From Candidatus Woesebacteria bacterium (GTDB taxonomy: Bacteria > Patescibacteriota > Microgenomatia > UBA1406 > GWC2-37-13): a stretch of 13,524 nucleotides of DNA. The position numbers and the translations under genes are program-made. The DNA lies in assembly GCA_017993865.1 (NCBI GenBank), contig JAGOLU010000014.1, forward strand, positions 1-13,524. The letters run 5' to 3'. The notes below the pieces were generated by a model. That model worked only from the letters and a program-made list of their open reading frames with translations. It did not search any database and was not told the DNA's origin. Positions within the stretch are counted from its first letter, which is position 1; every line of letters starts with the position of its first letter. Shown in pieces: positions 6,799 to 13,449 of this stretch.

Positions 6799-6862
6799 CA
6801 AAGGATAAAATAAGAAAACCCTAACTTATTCTCTCATACACTCAACCAAGACCCTCAACTTC

Positions 6863-7474
6863 TTATATAGCCCGAATATCTAGAGTCACAGGTTTGTTCT
6901 TGAATATGCTTGGAGACGAATCCTCGCTCGTATTCGTCCGGATATCGATATTCGATGGAAGACTATCTATGGTGATAGTGACTGGTATAGATTGCCCAGA
7001 TTTGTTTACCAGGTATGTCTCACACCTATTTTGAGGCTGATTTGTTCCCGGGCATAACACAACGTACGCATCAACATCTGTATTGAGCTTTATGCTAATG
7101 CTCTCATCACCCACTCTTACTCCAGACTTCGTGTCGATTGTAGAATTGTCTAAAGAGACTAATAATTTCTCAAGACTAAGTTTGATCGCACCTGTCGTCT
7201 CGGTTATTGAAGCATCCTCGAACACATCCCCCGTTTGGAAGAGTTGTAATTCCGCATCACTGAGCGTGCTTATGAGTGGCGCATTGCTTGCTGATGGAGC
7301 TTTCAGAAGGATCTCCCCCACCGCATCTTCGAGAAAGATACCTTGAGACGAGGGAGTTGCTTGTGAAAAAAGCCTCGTCACCACAGACTGGATGATCACT
7401 ACGAAGAGTGCGCTACATAAGGAGATAAGCAACAAATATCTATACCGTTGCAGGCTGTCTGTTAGTTTCTTCAT
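6863..7474 (-). CDS. Membrane-anchored extracytoplasmic protein of unknown function, coupled to the M23 peptidase
   Basis: The protein has 203 residues. It has a basic N-terminus (MKKLTDSLQRYRYLLL), one signal-anchor helix at about 13-35, and then about 165 residues that should lie outside the membrane. This outer part is acidic and Ser/Thr-rich with beta-prone segments, and has a pair of cysteines at 141 and 151 that could form a disulfide. Its ATG overlaps the TGA of the M23 peptidase (7471-7474), so the two are almost certainly made together. A partner or regulator of the peptidase, or another envelope protein, is a reasonable guess from this coupling. I do not recognise a domain family. 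Nothing suggests truncation. Confidence 0.78.
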   Translation of the reverse strand: MKKLTDSLQRYRYLLLISLCSALFVVIIQSVVTRLFSQATPSSQGIFLEDAVGEILLKAPSASNAPLISTLSDAELQLFQTGDVFEDASITETTGAIKLSLEKLLVSLDNSTIDTKSGVRVGDESISIKLNTDVDAYVVLCPGTNQPQNRCETYLVNKSGQSIPVTITIDSLPSNIDIRTNTSEDSSPSIFKNKPVTLDIRAI

Positions 7475-8550
7475 TGTAGAAATGGAACCGGATTTAAGGT
7501 GGCGTTTCCCTGACGAATTTCGAAATGTAAGTGCATACCGGTAGAGCGACCTGTCGATCCCATAACACCAATCTGTTGGCCTTGGGACACGACGTTCCCC
7601 TGCTCAACATCACGGCGAGATAAGTGACCATAGAGTGTCCGATAGCCATTATTATGATCGATGATGATATGGCACCCATACCCCCAGCTGAAGCAACCTG
7701 AGTATATGACCGTGCCAGAATCGGCCGCAAGTATCGGTGGTGCGCCGCTGTCGGCAATATCGAGTGCCATATGGTAGGCCGTCGGATATTGAGTAATGCC
7801 ACCTCTAGTGGGCCAAATAAAGTTACTCGAACCTCTCACTCCTTCAACTACTTTTGCAAATGCATAGGAGTCAGGCACCGAGGTTGAGGCTCCTGGATTT
7901 TGCTCGGACAAGACTCCATCGGGCACCATGAGGCTAGACCCTGCTATAAGGTTGAAAGATTCATCTTTAAACTCGTTGAACGGAAAGTTGGCGATGTTTT
8001 GGGCCTTAACTCCGTACTTTTTGGCTACCGTGTATATGGTATCTCCTGGTTCAACATCGTGGACTATGCCCGAAACGGGGGGTACTTTGAGTTTGGTCCC
8101 TGTCGTTAACTTATTACTTTTTAGGTTATTTGCCCAGGTAATGGATTTTTCGTTAATTTCAAACTTTGTAGCTACAGATGTCAACGTGTCCCCATCTTGT
8201 ACGGTATATATTTCTACTTTATCGCGGACTTTGCTCCGTATGGTGTCGAGTGAAATTTGTTCCTCATCAAGAGAAATGAGCTGCTCGCCTGTGTTATATG
8301 CGATACTCTCAGAAAAGAAACTGTCTTGACGAAACGGGTTGTTCTGGGCAACGATTGGCACTGTTACCGTCAAGATGAGCGTCAGGACGATGAACGACGA
8401 ATTAACAACCGTAATAGAATATTTCCCTCGTTTGAAAAGTAAAACTCGGACCACAACATCTTTTACAAAGTCAAATGCGATGCCCACGTGAAGGATGTGG
8501 CCAAACACATATTTTCGAACAAATATGAGAAATGCGTAGAGGTCAGACAT
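7471..8550 (-). CDS. Membrane-anchored LysM-LysM-M23 peptidoglycan endopeptidase
   Basis: The protein has 359 residues. After an N-terminal part with a possible first hydrophobic stretch (15-38), a clear transmembrane segment lies at about 48-67. Two LysM peptidoglycan-binding domains follow (about 114-157, EIYTVQDGDTLTSVATKF; about 164-210, VHDVEPGDTIYTVAKKYGV). The C-terminal LytM/M23 zinc peptidase domain occupies about 244-359 with the metal ligands H260-x3-D264, H309 in YGHL, and H340-x-H342 in MHLHFE. All expected catalytic residues are present, so it is probably an active enzyme that cuts peptide cross-links in the wall, unlike the degenerate EnvC/NlpD type. ATG 8550 is supported by a TATAAT at 8557-8562 that would start transcription at about the start codon. 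It overlaps the next gene by ATGA. Confidence 0.92.
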   Translation of the reverse strand: MSDLYAFLIFVRKYVFGHILHVGIAFDFVKDVVVRVLLFKRGKYSITVVNSSFIVLTLILTVTVPIVAQNNPFRQDSFFSESIAYNTGEQLISLDEEQISLDTIRSKVRDKVEIYTVQDGDTLTSVATKFEINEKSITWANNLKSNKLTTGTKLKVPPVSGIVHDVEPGDTIYTVAKKYGVKAQNIANFPFNEFKDESFNLIAGSSLMVPDGVLSEQNPGASTSVPDSYAFAKVVEGVRGSSNFIWPTRGGITQYPTAYHMALDIADSGAPPILAADSGTVIYSGCFSWGYGCHIIIDHNNGYRTLYGHLSRRDVEQGNVVSQGQQIGVMGSTGRSTGMHLHFEIRQGNATLNPVPFLQ

Positions 8551-8556
8551 AGAGTG

Positions 8557-8562
8557 ATTATA
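8557..8562 (-). promoter_or_regulatory. -10 box (TATAAT) placed for a leaderless M23 mRNA
   Basis: On the minus strand TATAAT ends 6 bases before the ATG at 8550. Usual spacing from -10 to the start point would put the first transcribed base at or within 1-2 bases of the A of the ATG. A possible -35 is the TTGAAT/ACGTTG region near 8577-8585, though the spacing is not ideal. No Shine-Dalgarno site is present, which fits a leaderless message. Confidence 0.5.
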
Positions 8563-8635
8563 CAGGAATTAAGGACATTCAACGTTTCTAAGAAGAATTA
8601 GTTTAAAGAGGTCCGGCCAGCATTATTACTCACGA

Positions 8636-9880
8636 CTACTTTAATTTTTCGAGCGCAATGGTGAAGGCGGCGTTTTTCAAAGATATCTTGTCCGATTGAG
8701 CTCGAGACCAAACTTGTCCGAATGAGTCTGACACGATCTGATCTAGTCTCGCGTTTACTTTTTCTTCAGTCCACTTCTCATCATGCATATTTTGATACCA
8801 TTCGAGGTATGAGACGACCACTCCACCTGCATTCGCAAGGATGTCAGGAATCACAACCTTTCCCTTGGACATAAGGTATTGATCTGCCTCTTCGGTGACC
8901 GGGCCATTGGCCATACAGAGCACCCCTCGGGCTTGGACTTTATGTACATTTAATTTACCAATGACGTTCTCAAAAGCTGCGGGGACAAGTATATCGACGT
9001 CTAACTCGAGTATCCTCTCTTTTGAGATTGTTTCAACATCAGGCATCCCCTCAAGACCTCCCGTTACCTGTTTGTGTTTAAGGATGTGTGGGAAGTGAGA
9101 GAGTCCAAATTTAGATAGAGCCCCTGATTTACTATCTGACACTGCGATTACCTTGCACCCCATTTCGGAGGCAAAAAGTGCAAAATAATAGCCCACATTT
9201 CCAAATCCTTGCACTGCCACAGTGGTGTCTTCGGGCTTCTTTCCTATTTTCTTGAGGTATTCCCTGAGCACGTATGCCCCCCCTCTCCCTGTAGCCTCTG
9301 TCCTCCCGAGCGTGCCACCATCTTCAATGGCTTTGCCCGTAAACGTCGCTCGTAACTGCGAGTCGGAGTATGTGGTTTTCTGCGAGGATTCTTTTGTTAT
9401 TTTTATGTACTCATCACTCATCCAAGACATAATCTGTGGGTTGGTGTTAAGGTCAGGTGCCGGCACATCCAATTCAGGCCCGATGTGCGGATAGAATGCT
9501 TGGACATATGCCCTCGAAAGTCTCTCCAGCTCATTTTTGCTGAGTTTGCTTGGGTCGACGATGATTCCGCCCTTGCCGCCGCCATATGGTAGCCCTGACA
9601 AGGCACATTTGAACGACATAAGTGTCGCAAGCGCAGTTACCTCATGTACATTGACATGGTTGTGGAAGCGTATCCCCCCTTTGTACGGTCCAAACTTATT
9701 GTTATGTTGAACACGGAACGCGTCAAACTCGGCAGAGTGGCCATCATCCATCTGAATAAATAGCTTCTGTCTGAGGATCTGTTTCGGGGTGAGCAGTCGC
9801 TCAAGATCGTGTTTTGAAAGGTTAATATGATGCGCAGCGTCTTTAATGGAATCCTGTACGGAATCAAGCATGAGGTTCAT
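8636..9880 (-). CDS. gdhA: Glutamate dehydrogenase (Glu/Leu/Phe/Val dehydrogenase family)
   Basis: From ATG 9880 the protein has 414 residues, the normal size of hexameric GDH. It interconverts glutamate with 2-oxoglutarate and ammonia using NAD(P). Numbering from that ATG: substrate-domain motifs GPYKGGIRF (64-72) and GLPYGGGKGG (96-105, with the catalytic Lys near 103), the catalytic Asp in VPAPDLNTN (about 143), GRTEATGRGG (192-201), and the Rossmann motif GFGNVG (225-230). The end of the second beta strand reads VSDSKSG (Asp 249), which leans to NAD over NADP but is not decisive. A longer frame from TTG 9898 exists; the ATG is preferred. Its promoter lies in the 81-base gap after the CsoR-like gene. 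It is a lone metabolic gene among information and envelope genes. Confidence 0.95.
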   Translation of the reverse strand: MNLMLDSVQDSIKDAAHHINLSKHDLERLLTPKQILRQKLFIQMDDGHSAEFDAFRVQHNNKFGPYKGGIRFHNHVNVHEVTALATLMSFKCALSGLPYGGGKGGIIVDPSKLSKNELERLSRAYVQAFYPHIGPELDVPAPDLNTNPQIMSWMSDEYIKITKESSQKTTYSDSQLRATFTGKAIEDGGTLGRTEATGRGGAYVLREYLKKIGKKPEDTTVAVQGFGNVGYYFALFASEMGCKVIAVSDSKSGALSKFGLSHFPHILKHKQVTGGLEGMPDVETISKERILELDVDILVPAAFENVIGKLNVHKVQARGVLCMANGPVTEEADQYLMSKGKVVIPDILANAGGVVVSYLEWYQNMHDEKWTEEKVNARLDQIVSDSFGQVWSRAQSDKISLKNAAFTIALEKLK

Positions 9881-9901
9881 AGTGTGAGATATGAGCAAAT
9901 G

Positions 9902-9929
9902 ATAATAGGATCATTGAGATTGACCACAA
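9902..9929 (-). promoter_or_regulatory. Possible promoter for gdhA
   Basis: On the minus strand TTGTGG (9924-9929) and TATTAT (9902-9907) are separated by 16 bases. The start point would be near 9895, giving a leader of about 15 bases before ATG 9880 with no Shine-Dalgarno. Partial matches only. Confidence 0.35.
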
Positions 9930-9961
9930 GGAGACAATCATACCAAATCGGAGAAAAATAA

Positions 9962-10228
9962 CTAGAGAGATATGGACCTATGTATCATCTCTGCGATGAC
10001 CTTTTGTCTAATGGGAGGGATATACGGGAGCACGTCGTTGACAAGTACTTCCTCGGTGAGACCATCTATCGCCTTCTTAACGGCAGAAACTTGCTGGATG
10101 ATTTCATTGCAGTCTCTCCCTGCCTCACTCATCTTTTGAATTCCTTTGAGCTGGCCAATGATCCTGTTGATGCGTTTGGTCAACTTTAAACTTGTTTCTT
10201 CTGAGATGTGTGTGGTGTTTGTTTTCAT
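9962..10228 (-). CDS. CsoR/RcnR/FrmR-family repressor with altered ligand set
   Basis: From ATG 10228 the protein has 88 residues, the usual length. The all-helical DUF156 pattern is clear: LTKRINRIIGQLKGIQKM (16-33), RDCNEIIQQVSAVKKAIDGL (38-57), then a C-terminal helix. These tetramers bind GC-rich or palindromic operators and let go on metal, persulfide or aldehyde. The first sensing Cys is kept (C40). The next two positions of the CsoR C-H-C triad, at +25 and +29, are D65 and Y69 here, so ordinary Cu(I) sensing is unlikely; C40 could still sense a thiol-reactive ligand. A frame from TTG 10264 exists but runs through the promoter and palindrome, so the ATG is chosen. The gene stands between rho and gdhA, with no metal transporter next to it. 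Confidence 0.88.
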   Translation of the reverse strand: MKTNTTHISEETSLKLTKRINRIIGQLKGIQKMSEAGRDCNEIIQQVSAVKKAIDGLTEEVLVNDVLPYIPPIRQKVIAEMIHRSISL

Positions 10229-10236
10229 TACAGAAA

Positions 10237-10265
10237 AGTGTATCGCATCTTGAATGATAATCAAG
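10237..10265 (-). promoter_or_regulatory. csoR-like promoter with overlapping palindrome (candidate operator)
   Basis: On the minus strand TTGATT (10259-10264) and TACACT (10237-10242) stand 16 bases apart. The -35 box lies in the right arm of the palindrome CTTGA-N7-TCAAG (10249-10265). The start point would be within a few bases of ATG 10228. A palindrome over the -35 of a repressor gene suggests self-regulation; it does not look like the G-rich CsoR consensus operator. Confidence 0.4.
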
Positions 10266-10310
10266 CACGACTCGTTTCAGCGAGAAGAGATGTGGCTATT
10301 CCTGGCTGTT

Positions 10311-11879
10311 CTATCTAGCCAAACTGTCAAGAAACTCTTTGTTCGTTTTTGTTTTAGACAATTTGTCGATCATGCTCGTTATCGCCTCCTCTGAGTTCAT
10401 GAGGGATAGCATACGTCGAAGCGTGACCGTGTTTTTGTAAATACTCTCATCGAACAACAATTCCTCTTTGCGAGTGCCCGATAGCTGAATATCAACAGCG
10501 GGGAAAATTCTCTTTTCCGCAAGTTTGCGCTCGAGGTGGATTTCCATGTTGCCTGTTCCCTTAAATTCTTCATATATCAGGTCATCCATCCGGCTTTCCG
10601 TGCCGACAAGAGCTGTGCCAATGATGGTGAGAGACCCTCCCTCTTCACAATTGCGGGCTGCTCCTAAGAACTTTTTTGCAGGAAACATTGCCGATTGGTC
10701 CATGCCGCCTGACATGCTCCCTCTGCTGCGCTGAGTGTATTCACCACCAGAGCGTTGGGGCTGATCAAATCTACCATATCCACCACCGCCTCGACGGCCG
10801 TATCTGTCTTGACGTCGGGGACCTTGGTCGAGTGAGTTTCCATGATCGTCTATTGGACCGGCAAGATTATATGCTCGGGCAAGTCGGGTTATAGAGTCAA
10901 GAAGTATAACAACGTCCTTACCCATTTCGACCAATCTGCGAGCTCTATCGAGGGCAAGATTCGCTACTTTCACCTGCTGTCTGGGCTGTTCATCAAAGTG
11001 CGATGCTGCAACCTCACCCTGGATAAAGCGCTCTATTTCAGTCACTTCTTCTGGCCTCTCACCAATGAGAATCGCCATGAGATGCACTTCTGGATAGTTT
11101 GCGGTGATTCCCTGCGCGATATCTTTGAGGAATGTGGTCTTGCCTGCTTTTGGTTGAGAAACAATCAGTGCTCTCTGCCCAAAGCCAATCGGAGCAACAA
11201 GATCAATTATTCTGCTGGTGAATACATCTTGCTTATTTTCAAGCTTAATTTGACGATTAGGATGCAATGAGGTCAGATCGTCAAACTGAGGTCTATTTTG
11301 ACTTTCAGCCTCAGTCATCTCCTTGTCATTGATTTTTTTCACCAACAAAAGGCTGTGGTATCGCTCACCATTTTTGGGAGCACGCGCCAAGCCCTCGACC
11401 AGATCGCCCTTGCGCAACCAAAACCGCTTTATCTGCGATGGTGAGATATAAATATCTTCGGCAGGATCGATTTCGTATTCGCGTCGCAAAAAGCCGTAGC
11501 CTGCGGGAGTTATCTCTAAGATTCCCTTGGCCTCGTAGCTATTTTTTAGATCTGCCTCAAGACGGTTTTGGGGCTCTGCAGAGTTCTCATCTTGCACGTT
11601 TGGTCTGGAGCCTTCTGTCCGGCGACCTCTGCTTGGTGGTCGTGAGTTATGTCGGTAAGAATATTCTCTGGGAGCTCCTCGTTGTGGCTCTGTGTCGTTT
11701 GGGCGAGCATTTTCTTGCATTGGAGGTTCCTCGATCTTTGGCGCCATATCTTGTTCGGCGTCTGATGAATCAGAAGTTTGTGGAACAATTGGTTTGAAAT
11801 CAACGGTATCTAAAAATGAGCTCATGTCGAGAGAATCCTCGGGGATTTTCGTGGTGTCAGCAGTTTTTTGAGAAGACAT
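10311..11879 (-). CDS. rho: Transcription termination factor Rho with disordered N-terminus and Arg/Gly-rich insertion
   Basis: The protein has 522 residues against about 420 in E. coli. Residues 1-115 are low-complexity and replace the usual N-terminal helical subdomain; 66-92 are Arg/Pro-rich. The cold-shock-like RNA-binding domain is at about 116-184 (GILEITPAGYGFLRR, DIYISPSQIKRFWLR). The RecA-type ATPase follows: P-loop PKAGKT (243-248), ERPEEVT (274-280, catalytic Glu kept, but Gly 273 replaces the Asp found before it in E. coli), Walker B VILLD (324-328), arginine-finger/R-loop region GTGNMEIHLERKLAEKRIFP. Between LARAYN (333-338) and PAKKFLGAARN (400-410) there is about 60 residues where E. 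coli has about 22. The extra part (about 343-392) is rich in Arg, Gly, Gln and Tyr. Rho unwinds RNA and ends transcription, working with NusG, also in this window. Confidence 0.95.
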   Translation of the reverse strand: MSSQKTADTTKIPEDSLDMSSFLDTVDFKPIVPQTSDSSDAEQDMAPKIEEPPMQENARPNDTEPQRGAPREYSYRHNSRPPSRGRRTEGSRPNVQDENSAEPQNRLEADLKNSYEAKGILEITPAGYGFLRREYEIDPAEDIYISPSQIKRFWLRKGDLVEGLARAPKNGERYHSLLLVKKINDKEMTEAESQNRPQFDDLTSLHPNRQIKLENKQDVFTSRIIDLVAPIGFGQRALIVSQPKAGKTTFLKDIAQGITANYPEVHLMAILIGERPEEVTEIERFIQGEVAASHFDEQPRQQVKVANLALDRARRLVEMGKDVVILLDSITRLARAYNLAGPIDDHGNSLDQGPRRQDRYGRRGGGGYGRFDQPQRSGGEYTQRSRGSMSGGMDQSAMFPAKKFLGAARNCEEGGSLTIIGTALVGTESRMDDLIYEEFKGTGNMEIHLERKLAEKRIFPAVDIQLSGTRKEELLFDESIYKNTVTLRRMLSLMNSEEAITSMIDKLSKTKTNKEFLDSLAR

Positions 11880-12370
11880 AAAAAGAATGATAAATAACTA
11901 ATAAAGAAAAGATAAACGATGATTAGTGTGTGGACGTGAGTTGTTCAATCGAGCTATGAACTCTAAAAATAAAGACCTGTGTTTGGTTCTTTGATTGGTG
12001 CAGTCTATGTGAATAGGGATAGCACCGAGAAGTTTCGAAATAAAGAGAAAGCAACAAAAGTCCCCGATTTAATACGCATGTCGCTTTTTCTCGTGTAAGA
12101 AAAAGGGAGATGTGTGCCAGCATGCCAATGGCATAGCTGTGACTCCACATCAATCCGCCGAATCGGCGGACCCCCGGACATTAAAGTAATCAAGAAAAAG
12201 TCTATTATTACGTAAAAAGTCGGAGAACATGAATATTATCTCACCGTGACTTTCGGTTGTCAATCCCTTCCCGCTCGCCTCACACTTGATACTCCGTTTG
12301 CAATGCACCATTGTAATGCGTTTATGGGTGAGCGCCGAACTGGGTGGACATTTTGGGAATGCATACGTAT
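11880..12370. other. Non-coding region upstream of rho with stacked hairpins
   Basis: This 491-base gap separates the S74-type gene (stop at 12371) from rho (ATG 11879), both left-pointing. I see no supported reading frame. On the strand of rho it would be the 5' leader and holds, in order, a GC-rich hairpin, a 15-pair interrupted stem and an 8-pair AT-rich hairpin (12170 down to 12084). A TATCAT about 7 bases before the rho ATG (near 11887-11892) could be a -10 box for a very short leader, so whether the hairpins are in the rho mRNA is open. No Rho-independent T tract follows any of the hairpins. Confidence 0.5.
12084..12170 (-). ncRNA. Candidate structured RNA element or rho leader, three consecutive hairpins
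   Basis: Three inverted repeats stand in a row: TCCGCCGA/TCGGCGGA around one base (12154-12170); GATGTG/CACATC (12109-12114, 12146-12151) enclosing CAGC plus ATGCC paired with GGCAT and GCTG (12118-12139, one bulged A) across an unequal internal loop; and CTTTTTCT/AGAAAAAG (12084-12105) with a 6-base loop. Strand is uncertain; minus is given because the downstream gene is rho. It does not match SRP RNA, RNase P RNA or tmRNA landmarks that I can look for by eye. Confidence 0.35.
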
Positions 12371-13360
12371 TCAGTTAATGATGAGCCATTGGAATTCAAG
12401 GTCTGTGCTTATGGTTTGTGGTATGGTCACCGTGAACCCTACACCTGTCGATTTCTGTGTGACTGCGATGGGCACATCAGTGAGAGTGATGGGGGTAATA
12501 AACACGAGCGATTCTGGTGTGATCGAAGAGGTATCAACGGTGAGTGCGCTCTTCCCTGCCTTCAAAACAGATCTTCCTGCGGTAGATGAAGCGAAGTCTG
12601 TAGTATCAAGTTTCAGATGTTTTGCAGTTATACTCCCATCCACATCAATAATCACTTTGCCATTCATAAAGTCAATGGGCCCTTGCGAAAGGGTTTGGAA
12701 TCGGATACCTCCTACTGAGTTTATCTCATCGCCATCGATACCTGCCCCAATCTCCAAAACTCCGGTCGTTAGTTTGTTGAGCACGGTGAGGTCAAAGGTG
12801 GTTGTTTTGTTTTGTACGAGGAGTGAGGATACGGTGGCAACATGGTCTAGCAGTGCAGAGTCACTGGCTCCGAGTATTCCACTGCCACTAGCGATGGCTT
12901 CTTTCCAAGAGGTGTAGTCTACATTCAGACTATTGAGAGAGGCCGAGAGAGACGCAACGTTATTCTGCGTGGTCGAAAGATCTGTTTGTACGAGCCCCAG
13001 CTGTGTCTGGAGCGAAACAAACATAGTTTGGATATCTTGGACGATGGCCTGCAGAGGCGCAATAATCGTATCCCACGCAGTAACGTTGGTGGTCAGCTGA
13101 TCTAATGAAGCGGTCATACTCGCTATTTTTTCTGTGGGAGTAAGGTTAGATTGAATAGTGGTGATGAGTCCTTGTTGCTCCTGAATTGCTTTGGCGACAA
13201 AGGGGATAAGCCCAATGCTATTGAGTTGTTTGTATCCATTGCTATCGGTGGTTACTAGGTTAGGTGCTACTTGTTCTACCTCTTGTGCGATGAATCCAAG
13301 ATATTTTTTATCTCCTTGTGCTTGAGAGTTCCAGTTGAATTCGACTGGTCTCAGAGCCAT
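12371..13360 (-). CDS. Peptidase S74/tail-fibre-type surface protein, C-terminal fragment
   Basis: The 329 residues open directly inside an S74 intramolecular chaperone domain: ALRPVEFNWN (2-11), KKYLGFIAQEVEQVAPNLV (18-36), GYKQLNSIGLIPFVAKAIQEQQ (42-63). A heptad-like coiled-coil part follows (about 64-185), then a beta-rich part (GKVIIDVDGSITAKHL) and a C-terminal module ending STDLEFQWLIIN that is typical of Patescibacterial surface proteins. S74 chaperone domains trimerise fibres and cut themselves off at a Ser with a nearby Lys in a SD-x-R-x-K type start. That start, the fibre region and any signal peptide are missing. In frame, similarity seems to go on just upstream of the ATG (FDAV), until a stop (TAA) near 13447. 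No promoter is seen on this strand. It is therefore probably a remnant or a chaperone-only protein, not an intact exported fibre. Confidence 0.8.
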   Translation of the reverse strand: MALRPVEFNWNSQAQGDKKYLGFIAQEVEQVAPNLVTTDSNGYKQLNSIGLIPFVAKAIQEQQGLITTIQSNLTPTEKIASMTASLDQLTTNVTAWDTIIAPLQAIVQDIQTMFVSLQTQLGLVQTDLSTTQNNVASLSASLNSLNVDYTSWKEAIASGSGILGASDSALLDHVATVSSLLVQNKTTTFDLTVLNKLTTGVLEIGAGIDGDEINSVGGIRFQTLSQGPIDFMNGKVIIDVDGSITAKHLKLDTTDFASSTAGRSVLKAGKSALTVDTSSITPESLVFITPITLTDVPIAVTQKSTGVGFTVTIPQTISTDLEFQWLIIN

Positions 13361-13382
13361 GACTGCATCAAAGCGGAATGCA

Positions 13383-13421
13383 TCCAGGATCCTTTCACAC
13401 TGATCCTGGACAAGCCAGGAT
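13383..13421. repeat. Three-arm palindromic (REP-like) element with two exclusive hairpins
   Basis: TCCAGGATC (13383-13391) pairs perfectly with GATCCTGGA (13402-13410) over a 10-base loop. The same middle arm, ATCCTGG (13403-13409), also pairs perfectly with CCAGGAT (13415-13421) over ACAAG. The two hairpins cannot form together. The type CATCCTGG...CCAGGATG resembles short palindromic repeats scattered in many bacterial genomes. It lies at the broken 5' end of the S74 gene. Confidence 0.6.
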
Positions 13422-13434
13422 GACAGGGTACAAT
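13407..13434 (+). promoter_or_regulatory. Promoter for the right-edge gene, -35 inside the palindrome
   Basis: TGGACA (13407-13412, 5 of 6 to TTGACA) and TACAAT (13429-13434, 5 of 6 to TATAAT) are 16 bases apart. The start point would be near 13441, giving a leader of about 9 bases before ATG 13450. The -35 box overlaps the middle arm and loop of the palindromic element, which could make the promoter sensitive to a protein bound there. Confidence 0.5.
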
Positions 13435-13449
13435 AAGAGCATTGACCTT

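Noticed and set aside
6767..6799. Longer SecE starting at GTG 6799
   Set aside because: The start would lie on or upstream of the predicted transcription start, while ATG 6766 has a good Shine-Dalgarno site.
10842..11797. Plus-strand reading frames inside rho
   Set aside because: Shadows of the strongly conserved Rho coding frame.
12000..12245. tmRNA, RNase P RNA or SRP RNA
   Set aside because: The conserved landmarks of these RNAs that I can check by eye are not present on either strand.
12246..12917. Plus-strand reading frame of 223 codons opposite the S74-type gene
   Set aside because: The opposite strand has clear S74 and surface-module motifs in the same DNA; this frame is Ser/Thr/Val-rich shadow translation.
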